Below, one piece after another: positions 23,130 through 31,189 of a DNA stretch of 64,000 nt. The position numbers and the translations under genes were made by a program. The notes beneath the pieces are model-generated. The model searched no databases. It was not told the DNA's origin and saw only the letters and a program-made list of their open reading frames with translations. Source of the stretch: Pedococcus_A sp963730585 (lineage in GTDB: Bacteria > Actinomycetota > Actinomycetes > Actinomycetales > Dermatophilaceae); contig CAVSSL010000010.1 in the NCBI GenBank assembly GCA_963730585.1, forward strand, positions 558,001 through 622,000. Direction: 5' to 3'. Position 1 is the first letter of the stretch; every line of letters starts with the position of its first letter.

Positions 23130-24545
23130 TCAGACGCCGGCGTGCTCGCTGCGGCGGTCCTTCGAGCGCTCCTTGCGGGTGCGGGCCGGCATCTGCGGGG
23201 CGTAGCCCTCGCGGTAGTAGTAGGACTCCGCGTCGGCGCCCTTGGTCGGGATGCGGTTGACCACGAGGCCGAGCACGTTGCCGCCCACCGCCTGCAGCGA
23301 CTCGAGGCCGCGCGACAGCTGCTCCTTGTGGACGATGTCGCAGCCGACGATGACGACCGTGCCACCGGTGATGGTGCTGAGCACCGCGGCGTCGGTGACC
23401 GGCAGCAGCGGCGGGGCGTCGATGATCACGTAGTCGAACCGGCTCTCGAGCTCGCGAACCGTGCGGGACATGGCCTCGGAGCCGAGCAGCTCGCTGGGGT
23501 TCGGCGGGATCTGGCCGGCACCGAGCACCTGGATGTTGGAGCTGCCGAACGGCTGGAGCACGTCGTCGAGGTCGGCCTGGCCGATCAGGACGTTGGTGAG
23601 GCCGACCGCGTTCTCCATGCCCATGTAGGTGAGCATGCGCGGGCGGCGCAGGTCACCCTCGACGAGGCAGACCCGCGAGCCGGCCGCCGCCATGGAGATG
23701 GCCAGGTTGGCGGTGGTGGTCGTCTTGCCCTCGCCGGGCAGCGACGACGTGAAGGTCATCGAGCGGGGATGGGTCGCCGCGTCGATGAACTGCAGGTTGG
23801 TGCGCAGGGCGCGGAAGGCCTCGGCCCGGGGGCCGTGCGGGTCGGCCTGCACGATGAGCGGGCGCTTGGCGCTGTCGGCGTCGTACATGATGCCGCCGAT
23901 GACCGTCTCGTCGGTGACCTCCTTGACTTCGCGCTCACCGCGGATGGAGGTGTCGAGCAGGTCGCGGAGGAGGGCGGCGCCGAGGCCGAGCATGAGGCCG
24001 AGCACCACGCCGAGGGCGATGTTGCGGGCCGGCTTGGGACTCACGGGGGCCGAGGGCGTCGACGGGGGACGGACGACCGAGACCTTGACCGGGCTGGCCT
24101 TGCTCTCGGAGACCCGCTCGAGCTCGGCCACGGTCTGCGAGAACTGCTTGCCCACGGCGTCGGCGATCTGCTGCGCCTGCTGCGGGCTCGCGTCGTCGAC
24201 CATCACGTCGATGAGCACCGTGTCGAGCGGCACACTGGCCGAGATCTGCTTGCCGAGCCGGTCGGCGTCGGTCTTGAGCCCGAGCTCGTCGATGACCGGG
24301 TCGAGCACCGTGGGGGTGGTGATGATGTCGGAGTAGGACTTCACCCGCTGCTGCGTGAAGTTGTTGCCCTGGAAGAGCTGCGCGGAGTCGGCGCTGGTGG
24401 TGGAGACGAACAGCTGGGTGCGGGCCTGGTAGACCTTGGGGCTCCAGAGCGTCACGAGCGCCGCGACGGCCACCAGTGCGAGGGTGACGGCGACGATGGT
24501 GCGCCAGCGCTTCCGGACGACCCGCAGGTAGTCGTGAAGGTCCAC
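23130..24545 (-). CDS. Wzz-domain / BY-kinase polysaccharide biosynthesis tyrosine autokinase
   Basis: GTG 24545 has a Shine-Dalgarno-like AGTAGGA just upstream and gives 471 residues. The order is a Wzz chain-length domain between two membrane helices (TIVAVTLALVAVAALVTLW near the start; NIALGVVLGLMLGLGAALL about residue 180), then a P-loop kinase with SSLPGEGKTTTTANLAISMA, VCLVEGDLRRPR and YVIIDAPPLLPVTDAA. The tail contains the autophosphorylated Tyr cluster SYYYREGYAP. It should control export and length of a surface polysaccharide. The LMW phosphatase at 19907 is a candidate partner. Confidence 0.93.
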   Translation of the reverse strand: MDLHDYLRVVRKRWRTIVAVTLALVAVAALVTLWSPKVYQARTQLFVSTTSADSAQLFQGNNFTQQRVKSYSDIITTPTVLDPVIDELGLKTDADRLGKQISASVPLDTVLIDVMVDDASPQQAQQIADAVGKQFSQTVAELERVSESKASPVKVSVVRPPSTPSAPVSPKPARNIALGVVLGLMLGLGAALLRDLLDTSIRGEREVKEVTDETVIGGIMYDADSAKRPLIVQADPHGPRAEAFRALRTNLQFIDAATHPRSMTFTSSLPGEGKTTTTANLAISMAAAGSRVCLVEGDLRRPRMLTYMGMENAVGLTNVLIGQADLDDVLQPFGSSNIQVLGAGQIPPNPSELLGSEAMSRTVRELESRFDYVIIDAPPLLPVTDAAVLSTITGGTVVIVGCDIVHKEQLSRGLESLQAVGGNVLGLVVNRIPTKGADAESYYYREGYAPQMPARTRKERSKDRRSEHAGV

Positions 24546-24708
24546 AGTCCTACTTTCTGTTCTCGTACGCCGTTTGGTTCGTGCGCCGCCTGTGTCGTGT
24601 GTCGCCCGGTGGTGCGTGGCGCGCGGTCGGGGACCTTCGAGAACAGCCCCCTGCTCAAACTCGGCCCAGTGTCCCACAGATGGGACAAGTCGCCCACCTG
24701 CCGACTGC

Positions 24709-24714
24709 CATGAT
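24709..24714 (+). promoter_or_regulatory. -10 element CATGAT, leaderless start for BKACE gene
   Basis: CATGAT ends six bases before ATG 24721 with no Shine-Dalgarno between them. Confidence 0.4.
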
Positions 24715-24720
24715 GGGCGC

Positions 24721-25584
24721 ATGTCGAGCACCCCCTCTGCTGCCAGCGTCGCCAGCACCCTGATCACCGTCGCACCCACCGGCGCCGAGCTGGCCAAGGA
24801 GGACTTCCCTCAGCTGCCGACCACGCTGGAGGAGCTCGTCGAGACGGCCACGGCCTGCGAGGCGGCGGGGGCGGCGATGATCCACCTCCACATCCGCGAC
24901 GCCGACCACCGGCCGACCCTCGACCACGGCCACCTCAAGGCGGCCGTCGACGCCCTGCGTGAGCAGACCTCCCTGGTGGTCCAGCTGTCCACCGGCGGCA
25001 GCGTGCACGACCCGCTCGAGCAGCGCCTCACGGTGCTCGACGCCGAGCCCGACTCGTGCAGCCTCACGTGTGGCACCACCAACTTCGGCGACGACGTGTT
25101 CCTCAACCCCTGGGGCTTCATGTCCGACCTGTACGTCCAGGCGCAGGAGCGCGAGGTCGTCCCCGAGTTCGAGCTGTTCGACCTCGGGCACGTGCACGCC
25201 CTGCGCCGGCTCATCGACACCCACGGGCTCCCGTTCGGGGGCAAGGTGCACGTCGACTTCGTGACCAACGTGCCCGGCGGTATGCCGGGGAGCCCGGCCG
25301 CGCTGATGGCGGCGGTGCAGATGTTGCCGCCGGAGGTGACGAGCTGGGCGGCCACCGGTATCGGGCGGGCGCACCTGCCGATCATGGCGGCCGCCCTGTC
25401 GGCCGGGGGGCACCTGCGTGTGGGGATGGAGGACAACGTCGTCTTCGCCCGGGGTCAGCAGGTCCAGCACAACCGCCAGCTCGTCGAGCGTGCCGCCCAG
25501 CTGGCCGAGGTCATGCAGCGCCCGGCCATGGGCGCCGAGGACGCCCGTGCCCTGCTCGGCGTGAAGGACCGCCGCGCGCGGTAG
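24721..25584 (+). CDS. BKACE-family beta-keto acid cleavage enzyme (DUF849)
   Basis: The 287-residue TIM-barrel protein has LITVAPTGAELAKEDFPQLP, the metal-binding MIHLHIRDADHRPTLD, and SVHDPLEQRLTVLD. It also has FELFDLGHVHALRRLI, GKVHVDFVTNVPGGMPGS and HLRVGMEDNVVF. BKACE enzymes condense a beta-keto acid with acetyl-CoA in a zinc-dependent reaction; 3-keto-5-aminohexanoate cleavage is the founding activity. The substrate here is unknown, and no lysine fermentation genes lie nearby. Confidence 0.88.
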   Translation: MSSTPSAASVASTLITVAPTGAELAKEDFPQLPTTLEELVETATACEAAGAAMIHLHIRDADHRPTLDHGHLKAAVDALREQTSLVVQLSTGGSVHDPLEQRLTVLDAEPDSCSLTCGTTNFGDDVFLNPWGFMSDLYVQAQEREVVPEFELFDLGHVHALRRLIDTHGLPFGGKVHVDFVTNVPGGMPGSPAALMAAVQMLPPEVTSWAATGIGRAHLPIMAAALSAGGHLRVGMEDNVVFARGQQVQHNRQLVERAAQLAEVMQRPAMGAEDARALLGVKDRRAR

Positions 25585-25674
25585 TCGGCCCCGCGGCATA
25601 CCCGATGTGTGTCTCTTTGTCGGGCGCCCGGAGAAGACGCTGGGCGGTGTGAGGGGGCTCACGCTTTCCGGAGT

Positions 25675-25704
25675 TTGCATTCTGCTAACTCCAGCAAGCA
25701 TAAT
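25675..25704 (+). promoter_or_regulatory. Sigma-70-type promoter with internal dyad before the XRE gene
   Basis: TTGCAT (25675-25680), an 18-base spacer and CATAAT (25699-25704) form a good housekeeping promoter, unusually AT-rich for this DNA. TGCT...AGCA inside the spacer is an inverted repeat that could bind the regulator encoded downstream. GGAGGT lies between the -10 and the ATG, so whether the mRNA keeps a leader is unclear. Confidence 0.55.
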
Positions 25705-25710
25705 GGAGGT

Positions 25711-26301
25711 ATGAGGCAGATCCCCCTGGGCAACCACCTGGGTGACTACCTGCGCGAGCAGAGGCAGTCGGCCCGGCTGTCGCTGCGTCAGCTGGCCGAC
25801 CTCGCCGGCATCTCCAACCCGTACCTCTCCCAGGTCGAGCGCGGGCTGAAGAAGCCGAGCGCCGAGATCCTCCAGCAGCTCGCCAAGGGCCTGCAGGTCT
25901 CCGCCGAGTCGCTCTACGTCCGCGCCGGCATCCTCGACGAGCGACCGCACGTCGAGCCGCCGGCCATCGACACCCGCGGGGCCATCTCCACGGACCCGCA
26001 CCTCACCGACCGCCAGAAGTCCGCCCTGCTCGACATCTACGACTCCTTCGTCGGCGCCCCCGACGCCGAGGACGAGGAGGCTGGGCAGCCGAAGCCGGGC
26101 GGCCGGCGCAGCACGCGCCACGGCAAGGCCGCCAAGGACGCCAGGCCGGCCGCTGCTGCCGTGACCACGAAGGCCACCGGGTCGACCACCCGCAAGGCCG
26201 TCAAGAGCCGCACGGCCACCTCCCGCGGCGCCGCCACCAAGAAGCCAGCCTCCAAGAGCACGACCTCCAAGAACCCCACGACACCCACCGAGAAGGAATG
26301 A
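25711..26301 (+). CDS. XRE-family HTH regulator with lysine-rich tail (Rv0474-like)
   Basis: The 196-residue protein (ATG 25711, GGAGGT adjacent) has a complete HTH: LGDYLREQRQSARLSLRQLA and GISNPYLSQVERGLKKPSAE. A LTDRQKSALLDIYDSFVG segment follows, then a long Lys/Ala/Thr-rich tail (KAVKSRTATSRGAATKKPAS). Mycobacterial Rv0474 has the same HTH and sits upstream of hbhA (from memory), as here. The dyad in its promoter suggests autoregulation. The basic tail could add non-specific DNA binding. Confidence 0.88.
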   Translation: MRQIPLGNHLGDYLREQRQSARLSLRQLADLAGISNPYLSQVERGLKKPSAEILQQLAKGLQVSAESLYVRAGILDERPHVEPPAIDTRGAISTDPHLTDRQKSALLDIYDSFVGAPDAEDEEAGQPKPGGRRSTRHGKAAKDARPAAAAVTTKATGSTTRKAVKSRTATSRGAATKKPASKSTTSKNPTTPTEKE

Positions 26302-26310
26302 GGAATCGCC

Positions 26311-26997
26311 ATGACACTCGTGGCTGACATCACCAGGACCGTCACGGAGTCCACCCCCGTGTACGCCGCCGTCGGCGCCACCGACCTCGCCGTCGAGAAG
26401 GTGCGCGACGCCCGCGTCCGCGCCCAGGCCGCCCGTGCCGAGCTGGCCGCCGACAAGATCCAGGCCCGCGTCGCCAAGCGCGCCACCGAGGTCACCGAGC
26501 AGGCCCAGCACGTGCCCGTGCTGGCCCTGAACCGCAGCCTCGAGCTCGCCAGCAAGGCCGTCGACGGCTACGAGTCGCTCGCCGCCCGCGGCGAGAGCCT
26601 CGTCAAGCGCGTGCGCACCCAGAAGGCCACCAAGGACCTGGTCGCACAGGCCGAGACCACGATCGCGCTCGGCAAGGGCGCCGTCACCACCGTCCGCAAG
26701 GCCGCCACCGACCTCGAGCGCTCCGCCAAGGCCACGCTGACCACGGGCCGCCACCAGGCTGCCACCGTGGCCCACGTCGCCGTCGATGCCGCCGAGGAGG
26801 AGGTCCGCGAGGTCTCGACCGCCGCGACCACGTCGGCCAAGCGCACCCGCACCGCCGCCAAGCGGACCACCACCACCGCGAAGAAGAGCGCGGCCGCCAC
26901 CCGGTCCTCCGCGAAGCGCACCAGCACCAGCGCCCGCAAGACCGCCGCGGCCGCCAAGAAGGCCAGCACCGACGCCGCCAAGAAGGTCGGCGACTGA
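26311..26997 (+). CDS. HbhA-like protein: coiled-coil with Lys/Ala/Thr-rich basic tail
   Basis: ATG 26311 follows the XRE stop by nine bases. Residues ~1-165 are alpha-helical with heptad character (VEKVRDARVRAQAARAELAA, VAKRATEVTEQAQHVPVLAL). The last ~65 residues are basic repeats such as KRTRTAAKRTTTTAKKSA and end AAAAKKASTDAAKKVGD, the layout of mycobacterial heparin-binding hemagglutinin. There is no signal peptide, as in HbhA. In an environmental bacterium it may organise DNA, lipid inclusions or the cell surface rather than mediate adhesion. Function is inferred from architecture only. Confidence 0.8.
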   Translation: MTLVADITRTVTESTPVYAAVGATDLAVEKVRDARVRAQAARAELAADKIQARVAKRATEVTEQAQHVPVLALNRSLELASKAVDGYESLAARGESLVKRVRTQKATKDLVAQAETTIALGKGAVTTVRKAATDLERSAKATLTTGRHQAATVAHVAVDAAEEEVREVSTAATTSAKRTRTAAKRTTTTAKKSAAATRSSAKRTSTSARKTAAAAKKASTDAAKKVGD

Positions 26998-27104
26998 GCT
27001 GACTGACCGCCCGCCTCGCTGACCAGCGGGACCGGGCACGCGGGCCGGCGCCGCCTATCCCCCTCCTGGCGGCGCCGGTCCGGTCGGCCCCCGTGGCCCG
27101 GCAT

Positions 27105-27147
27105 GCGCAGGACCCGCCCACCCAGACCTCGTGGGCGGGTCCTGCGC
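27105..27147 (+). terminator. Terminator after the hbhA-like gene
   Basis: GCGCAGGACCCGCCCAC pairs exactly with GTGGGCGGGTCCTGCGC around a nine-base loop. Confidence 0.8.
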
Positions 27148-27164
27148 TGTCTGCTGCCCGTGGC

Positions 27165-27170
27165 TACTCT
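27165..27170 (+). promoter_or_regulatory. -10 element TACTCT, leaderless start for asparaginase
   Basis: TACTCT ends seven bases before GTG 27178, which fixes that codon as the likely start. Confidence 0.5.
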
Positions 27171-27177
27171 GGCGCGC

Positions 27178-28186
27178 GTGACCGAGCAGACCCTCGCCCA
27201 GCAGAAGATCCCGGCCCAGCAGCCGACCCCCTCCGCCCTCGCGGACGCGCCGGTCCTGGCCCACGTGGTGCGCGGCGGGTTCGTCGAGTCCGCCCACCGC
27301 GCCAGCCTGGTGGCCACCGGCCCCGACGGGTCGCCGACGCTCACCCTCGGCGGCGTCGCCGACCCGGTCTTCCCCCGCTCGTCCAACAAGCCGGTGCAGG
27401 CGCTCGCCATGGTGCGCCACGGCCTGGCCCTGTCGCCCGAGCTGCTCGCGCTGGCCTGCTCCAGCCACTCCGGCGAGGACTTCCACCTCGAGGGCGTGCG
27501 CCGCATCCTCGCCGGCGCCGGGCTCACCGAGGCCGACCTGCAGAACACCCCCGACCACCCCTACGACGCCCAGGAGCAGGACCGCTGGAAGCGCGAGGGC
27601 CGTCCGAAGTCCTCCCTCGCCCAGAACTGCTCGGGCAAGCACGCCGCGATGCTCGCCACCTGCGTCGTGAACGGCTGGGACACCGCCACCTACCGCGACC
27701 CGGGCCACCCGCTGCAGCGGGCGATGGAGCAGACCCTCGCCGAGCTGGCGGGTGAGCCGGTCGCCGCGATGGCGGTCGACGGCTGCGGCGCCCCGGTCAT
27801 GGCGGTCAGCCTCACCGGGCTGGCGCGGGCCTTCGGCCGGCTGGCCTCCGCTGAGGAGGGCACCGACGAGCGCACGGTCGCCGACGCGATCCGCAGCCAC
27901 CCGGCATACCTCGGCGGCACCCGCCGCGACGTGACCGCCCTCGTCGAGGGCACGCCCGGGCTCGTCGCCAAGGACGGGGCCGAGGCCGTGTATGCCGTGG
28001 GGCTGGCCGACGGGCGCGGCATCGCGCTCAAGGTCGCCGACGGTGGGCAGCGCGCCCGCCCCGTCATCCTCGCCGCCGCGCTGCGCCGGCTCGGCGTCGA
28101 GTCGGAGGCGCTTCGGCGTGCTGGAGAACGCGCCGGTGCTCGGACACGGCGAGCCCGTGGGCGCGGTCGTCGCCGTGGGTCTGTAG
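27178..28186 (+). CDS. L-asparaginase II-type protein, frameshifted near its 3' end
   Basis: The product resembles the actinobacterial asparaginase family of Rhizobium etli type. It has PVLAHVVRGGFVESAHRASL, FPRSSNKPVQALAMVRHGL, SHSGEDFHLEGVRRIL, AQNCSGKHAAMLATCVVNGW and AVDGCGAPVMAVSLTGLARA. The reading frame is intact to about 28116. The family's expected ending, VLENAPVLGHGEPVGAVVAV then GL and TAG 28184, lies one base out of frame. Removing one base at about 28117 gives 335 residues. As written, translation runs on to 28569 across dtd, which is unlikely to be real. Confidence 0.8.
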
Positions 28187-28195
28187 GACCGTCCG

Positions 28196-28622
28196 GTGAG
28201 GGCAGTGCTCCAGCGGGTCACCCGCGCGTCGGTGACGGTCGGCGGCGAGACGGTCGGAGCAGATCGACCGCCCGGGTCTGGTCGCGCTCGTCGGCGTCAC
28301 GCACGACGACGGGCCCGAGCAGGTGGCGACCATGGCCCGCAAGATCAGCGAGCTACGCATCCTGCGCGACGAGCGGTCGGTGCTCGACGAGGGCGCCCCC
28401 GTGCTGGTCGTCAGCCAGTTCACCCTCTACGCCGACACGAAGAAGGGGCGCCGGCCGTCGTGGAACGGCGCCGCCCCCGGCGACGTCGCCGAACCGATGG
28501 TCGAGGCGGTCGTCGAGGCGCTGCGCGAGCGTGGTGTCGAGGTCGCCACCGGGAGCTTCGGGGCGATGATGGAGGTCAGCCTGGTGAACGACGGGCCCGT
28601 CACGCTCGTCGTGGACGTCTGA
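28196..28622 (+). CDS. dtd: D-aminoacyl-tRNA deacylase, frameshifted near codon 20
   Basis: GTG 28196 starts RAVLQRVTRASVTVGGETV in one frame; the remainder, EQIDRPGLVALVGVTHDDGP through VVSQFTLYADTKKGRRPSW, is in the next frame from 28257. One extra G around 28256 explains the break. Corrected, it has 141 residues, normal for Dtd, with the active-site SQFTLYAD intact and the C-terminal Gly-cis-Pro-region equivalent in NDGPVTLVVDV. Dtd hydrolyses D-amino acids from mischarged tRNA. It sits ten bases after the asparaginase gene, which carries the same kind of defect. Confidence 0.85.
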
Positions 28623-28638
28623 GCACGTCCTGACGCCG

Positions 28639-28644
28639 TAGGCT
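28639..28644 (+). promoter_or_regulatory. -10 element TAGGCT, leaderless start for DUF2516 gene
   Basis: TAGGCT ends seven bases before ATG 28652. Confidence 0.5.
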
Positions 28645-28651
28645 GGGCCGC

Positions 28652-28978
28652 ATGAACCTGATCGGCTCCGCGCAGAGCACCGTGGCGCTCCTCCTCGGCG
28701 TGGCCGCCCTGGCCCTGGAGGTGTTCGCGTTCATCGACGCGCTGCGCCACCGCCCAGACGCCTACGTGGCCGCCGGCAAGCGCACGAAGCAGTTCTGGAT
28801 GATCATCACCGGTGTCGCGGCTCTCATCGGGTTCGTCACCGTCTTCTCGCCGCTGAACCTGTTCGGCATCCTGGCCGTCGTCGGCGCGGCCATCTACCTC
28901 GCCGACGTGCGCCCCGCCCTCCAGCAGGTGAGCGGCCGGGGGCGCGGCTCGTCGCAGGGGCCCTACGGCCCCTGGTGA
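28652..28978 (+). CDS. DUF2516-family membrane protein
   Basis: The 108-residue protein has three hydrophobic helices: VALLLGVAALALEVFAFIDA, WMIITGVAALIGFVTVF and LFGILAVVGAAIYLADVRPA. The DALRHRPDAYVAAGKRTKQF loop between the first two is typical of DUF2516. In mycobacteria a protein of this family (Rv0476) follows hbhA; here asparaginase and dtd have come between. The function is unknown. Confidence 0.88.
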   Translation: MNLIGSAQSTVALLLGVAALALEVFAFIDALRHRPDAYVAAGKRTKQFWMIITGVAALIGFVTVFSPLNLFGILAVVGAAIYLADVRPALQQVSGRGRGSSQGPYGPW

Positions 28979-29096
28979 CCCGCCCCGCGGACCCGGGGGC
29001 ACCATCCATCGACCACGGCCAGATCCGGCCACACCACCGGATCCGGCGAGAGCACAGTTCCAGAAACATCACCAGCCCGGCCAAGCAAGGGGAGCC

Positions 29097-29462
29097 ATGT
29101 CTGACCGTCAGGACCCGCGTGGGGAGATCTTCACCGTCGAGCGCCCGTGGGGGCAGTTCCAGCAGTTCGTCTCGAACGAGCCGGTGACGGTCAAGGTCAT
29201 CACGGTGGAGCCGGGCCACCGCCTGTCGCTGCAGACCCACGAGAACCGCGGCGAGATGTGGCAGGTCCTCGACGTGCCGATCGAGGTCACCGTGGGTGAG
29301 CGCACGTGGGCGGCCGAGCCCAGCGAGGTGGTGTGGGTGCCGCCGCACACGGTGCACCGCATGGCCAACAAGAGCGACCGGCCGGGCCGGCTGCTCGAGA
29401 TCGCCTTCGGCGCCTTCGACGAGGCCGACATCGTGCGGCTCGAGGACGACTACGCCCGCTGA
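29097..29462 (+). CDS. Mannose-6-phosphate isomerase-like cupin
   Basis: AAGGGGAGCC precedes ATG 29097. The 121-residue protein is a single cupin matching the C-terminal domain of GMP/phosphomannose isomerases: RPWGQFQQFVSNEPVTVKVI, GHRLSLQTHENRGEMWQVLD and VWVPPHTVHRMANKS, ending FDEADIVRLEDDYAR. The His and Glu residues of the two cupin motifs are present, so it should bind a divalent metal. It could isomerise mannose-6-phosphate or act in nucleotide-sugar metabolism; the free-standing form is not well characterised. Confidence 0.85.
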   Translation: MSDRQDPRGEIFTVERPWGQFQQFVSNEPVTVKVITVEPGHRLSLQTHENRGEMWQVLDVPIEVTVGERTWAAEPSEVVWVPPHTVHRMANKSDRPGRLLEIAFGAFDEADIVRLEDDYAR

Positions 29463-29503
29463 GCCGGACGTGTGCCGCTGTTCCATCCCTGCGGCACCCC
29501 GCG

Positions 29504-30301
29504 TCACCCCCGCGGCGCCACCGCGTCCCAGGCGACGGTGAGCTCGCCGAGCCGCCAGCGGCTCGGCCCGTCGAGCAGCGGCCAGCCCTCCTCCCGCAGC
29601 GTGCCGGCCATCGCCAGGAACCGCTGACGAGCCCCGAAGGCGCCGTGGTGGGCGGCGTGCGCCCAGGCGCGGTCGAGGGCGGTCAGGTAGGCATGGACGG
29701 GCTCGCCGTCGACGTTGCGGTGGATGAGCGACTTCGGCAGCCGCTCCGCGATCTCCGAGGGGGCTCCGAGGCCGCGCAGCCGCCACGACAGGGTGAGCGA
29801 GCGGGGCCCCGCTCGGTCGACCGCGACCCAGGTGCTGCGCCGCCCGAGCTCGTCGCAGGTGCCGTCGACGAGCAGGCCGTCGTCGCTCAGCCGCTCCTGC
29901 ACCTGCCCCCACGCGGCGTGCACCTCGGCCTCGTCGTACTGCCGCAGCACGTTGAAGGCGCGCACCAGCACGGGGCGGTGGTGGGCGTCGAGGGGCACCT
30001 CGAAGCCGCCGCGCCGGAAGGACAGGCCCGGCCGCTCCAGCGGGCGCGCGGCCTCCACCCGGGCGGGGTCGATCTCGATGCCCACGACCTGCACGTCGGG
30101 GCGCACCCGGCGCAGCCGGTCGTGCAGCTCCACCGCGGTGACGGGGGAGGCGCCGTAGCCGAGGTCGACCACCACGGGGGTGTGCCGGTGGCGGCGCAGC
30201 CGTCGAGCCTGCGGCCCCGACAGCCAGCGGTCGACCCGGCGCAGGCGGTTGGGGTTGGTGGTGCCACGAGTGATGGTGCCCACCGGCCGCTTGCTCGCCA
30301 C
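29504..30301 (-). CDS. Class I SAM-dependent methyltransferase-like protein
   Basis: GTG 30301, six bases after a minus-strand TACCCT, gives 265 residues. The glycine-rich SAM motif is VVVDLGYGASPVTAVELHDR. It is followed by VQVVGIEIDPARVEAAR with the acidic ribose-binding residue, and VPLDAHHRPVLVRAFNVLRQ. The C-terminal half (LPKSLIHRNVDGEPVHAYLT) is family-specific with no substrate clue. The open frame on this strand extends a further 2 kb antisense to mshA, but that extension is not coding. Confidence 0.8.
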   Translation of the reverse strand: MASKRPVGTITRGTTNPNRLRRVDRWLSGPQARRLRRHRHTPVVVDLGYGASPVTAVELHDRLRRVRPDVQVVGIEIDPARVEAARPLERPGLSFRRGGFEVPLDAHHRPVLVRAFNVLRQYDEAEVHAAWGQVQERLSDDGLLVDGTCDELGRRSTWVAVDRAGPRSLTLSWRLRGLGAPSEIAERLPKSLIHRNVDGEPVHAYLTALDRAWAHAAHHGAFGARQRFLAMAGTLREEGWPLLDGPSRWRLGELTVAWDAVAPRG

Positions 30302-30307
30302 GCCCGC

Positions 30308-30351
30308 AGGGTACGTGCCGGCGACGAGTTGCCCGCCCGCGGTCCTAGGGT
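30308..30351. promoter_or_regulatory. Divergent leaderless promoters
   Basis: Minus-strand TACCCT (30308-30313) stands six bases before GTG 30301, and plus-strand TAGGGT (30346-30351) seven bases before GTG 30359. Both genes are predicted to be leaderless, sharing a 57-base gap. Confidence 0.5.
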
Positions 30352-30358
30352 TGGACCC

Positions 30359-31132
30359 GTGCCCAGGCCGAAGCGTGACGTGAGCAAGAGCATGGTCGCG
30401 CTCGTGCTGTCGCTGGCCGCCCTGGCGGTGCTGGGCCTGAGCTCGTGGGTGCCGGGCTGGCTGGGGCGCGACAGCGGCATGGCCGACGTCGAACCGGGCA
30501 TGCTCCAGATCGACCCGCAGGCGCGCGGCATCGCGACCCTGGGTGGTGGTGTCACGGCCTCGCTCTACGACTCCGGCCTGCGCCTGAGCCATGACGACGA
30601 CATCCTCACCGAGACCGTGCTGCGGGGGTCCTTCGTGTCGGCGGTCCTGGGCAGCGTCGAGGGCGCCGGCAACAGCACCACGGAGCACGTCGAGCACGAG
30701 TACAACCACCTGCGGATCACCGACCTGCGGTTCCTGCCCGGCCGGGCGACCTACCTGGGCGAGGTGTCCGACGGCACCACCTCCCTGCCGATGGAGATGC
30801 GCATCGAGCTCGCCGGCCCGGTGGTGCGGATCGGCGTCAGCGTGCCGCGGGCGAGCGGCGTCGTGGTGCACCTGGCCCACAAGCCCGCCACGACCGGCCT
30901 GCCGCCCGTGCTCCCGTTCCGCAACCTGCGCCGCAACGCCTTCTGGCTGCCCGCCGACACCGGGCGCAGCGACCCGGCCTTCACCACCGTGCTCGGCACC
31001 GACGTGGCCATCGGCCCCGAGGGGGTGACCCGCGGTGTCGACCAGCGCTCGTCGGGTCGGCTCGACGTCCACGTGTGGTCGAGCTCCGCGGTTGTCACGG
31101 TCTCGTCGCGGCCCGACCCACGACCCCAGTGA
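30359..31132 (+). CDS. Membrane-anchored extracytoplasmic protein of unknown function
   Basis: GTG 30359 gives 257 residues. The N-terminus is basic (PRPKRDVSKS), then one hydrophobic helix (MVALVLSLAALAVLGLSSWV). The external part is predicted beta-rich (MLQIDPQARGIATLGGGVTA, FLPGRATYLGEVSDGTTSLP, VVRIGVSVPRASGVVVHLAH), with no Cys and no catalytic motif. I do not recognise the family. It is upstream of mshA with a separate promoter between them. Confidence 0.65.
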   Translation: MPRPKRDVSKSMVALVLSLAALAVLGLSSWVPGWLGRDSGMADVEPGMLQIDPQARGIATLGGGVTASLYDSGLRLSHDDDILTETVLRGSFVSAVLGSVEGAGNSTTEHVEHEYNHLRITDLRFLPGRATYLGEVSDGTTSLPMEMRIELAGPVVRIGVSVPRASGVVVHLAHKPATTGLPPVLPFRNLRRNAFWLPADTGRSDPAFTTVLGTDVAIGPEGVTRGVDQRSSGRLDVHVWSSSAVVTVSSRPDPRPQ

Positions 31133-31177
31133 CGCAGGACGCGGCCGCTCGCCGCGGCCTCTTCCGGACCCCCGTGG

Positions 31178-31183
31178 GACAAT
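31178..31183 (+). promoter_or_regulatory. -10 element GACAAT before mshA
   Basis: GACAAT ends six bases before ATG 31190, consistent with a leaderless mshA transcript. Confidence 0.4.
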
Positions 31184-31189
31184 CGGGAC

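Noticed and set aside
28100..28260. Programmed frameshifting in asparaginase, dtd and thrE
   Set aside because: No conserved slippery sequence or shared context is seen, and four unrelated genes show the same one-base excess; error or mutation is simpler.
27103..28569. Single long asparaginase reading frame continuing across dtd
   Set aside because: After about 28116 the translation becomes Arg-rich nonsense, while the next frame carries the expected asparaginase ending; a one-base insertion explains it.
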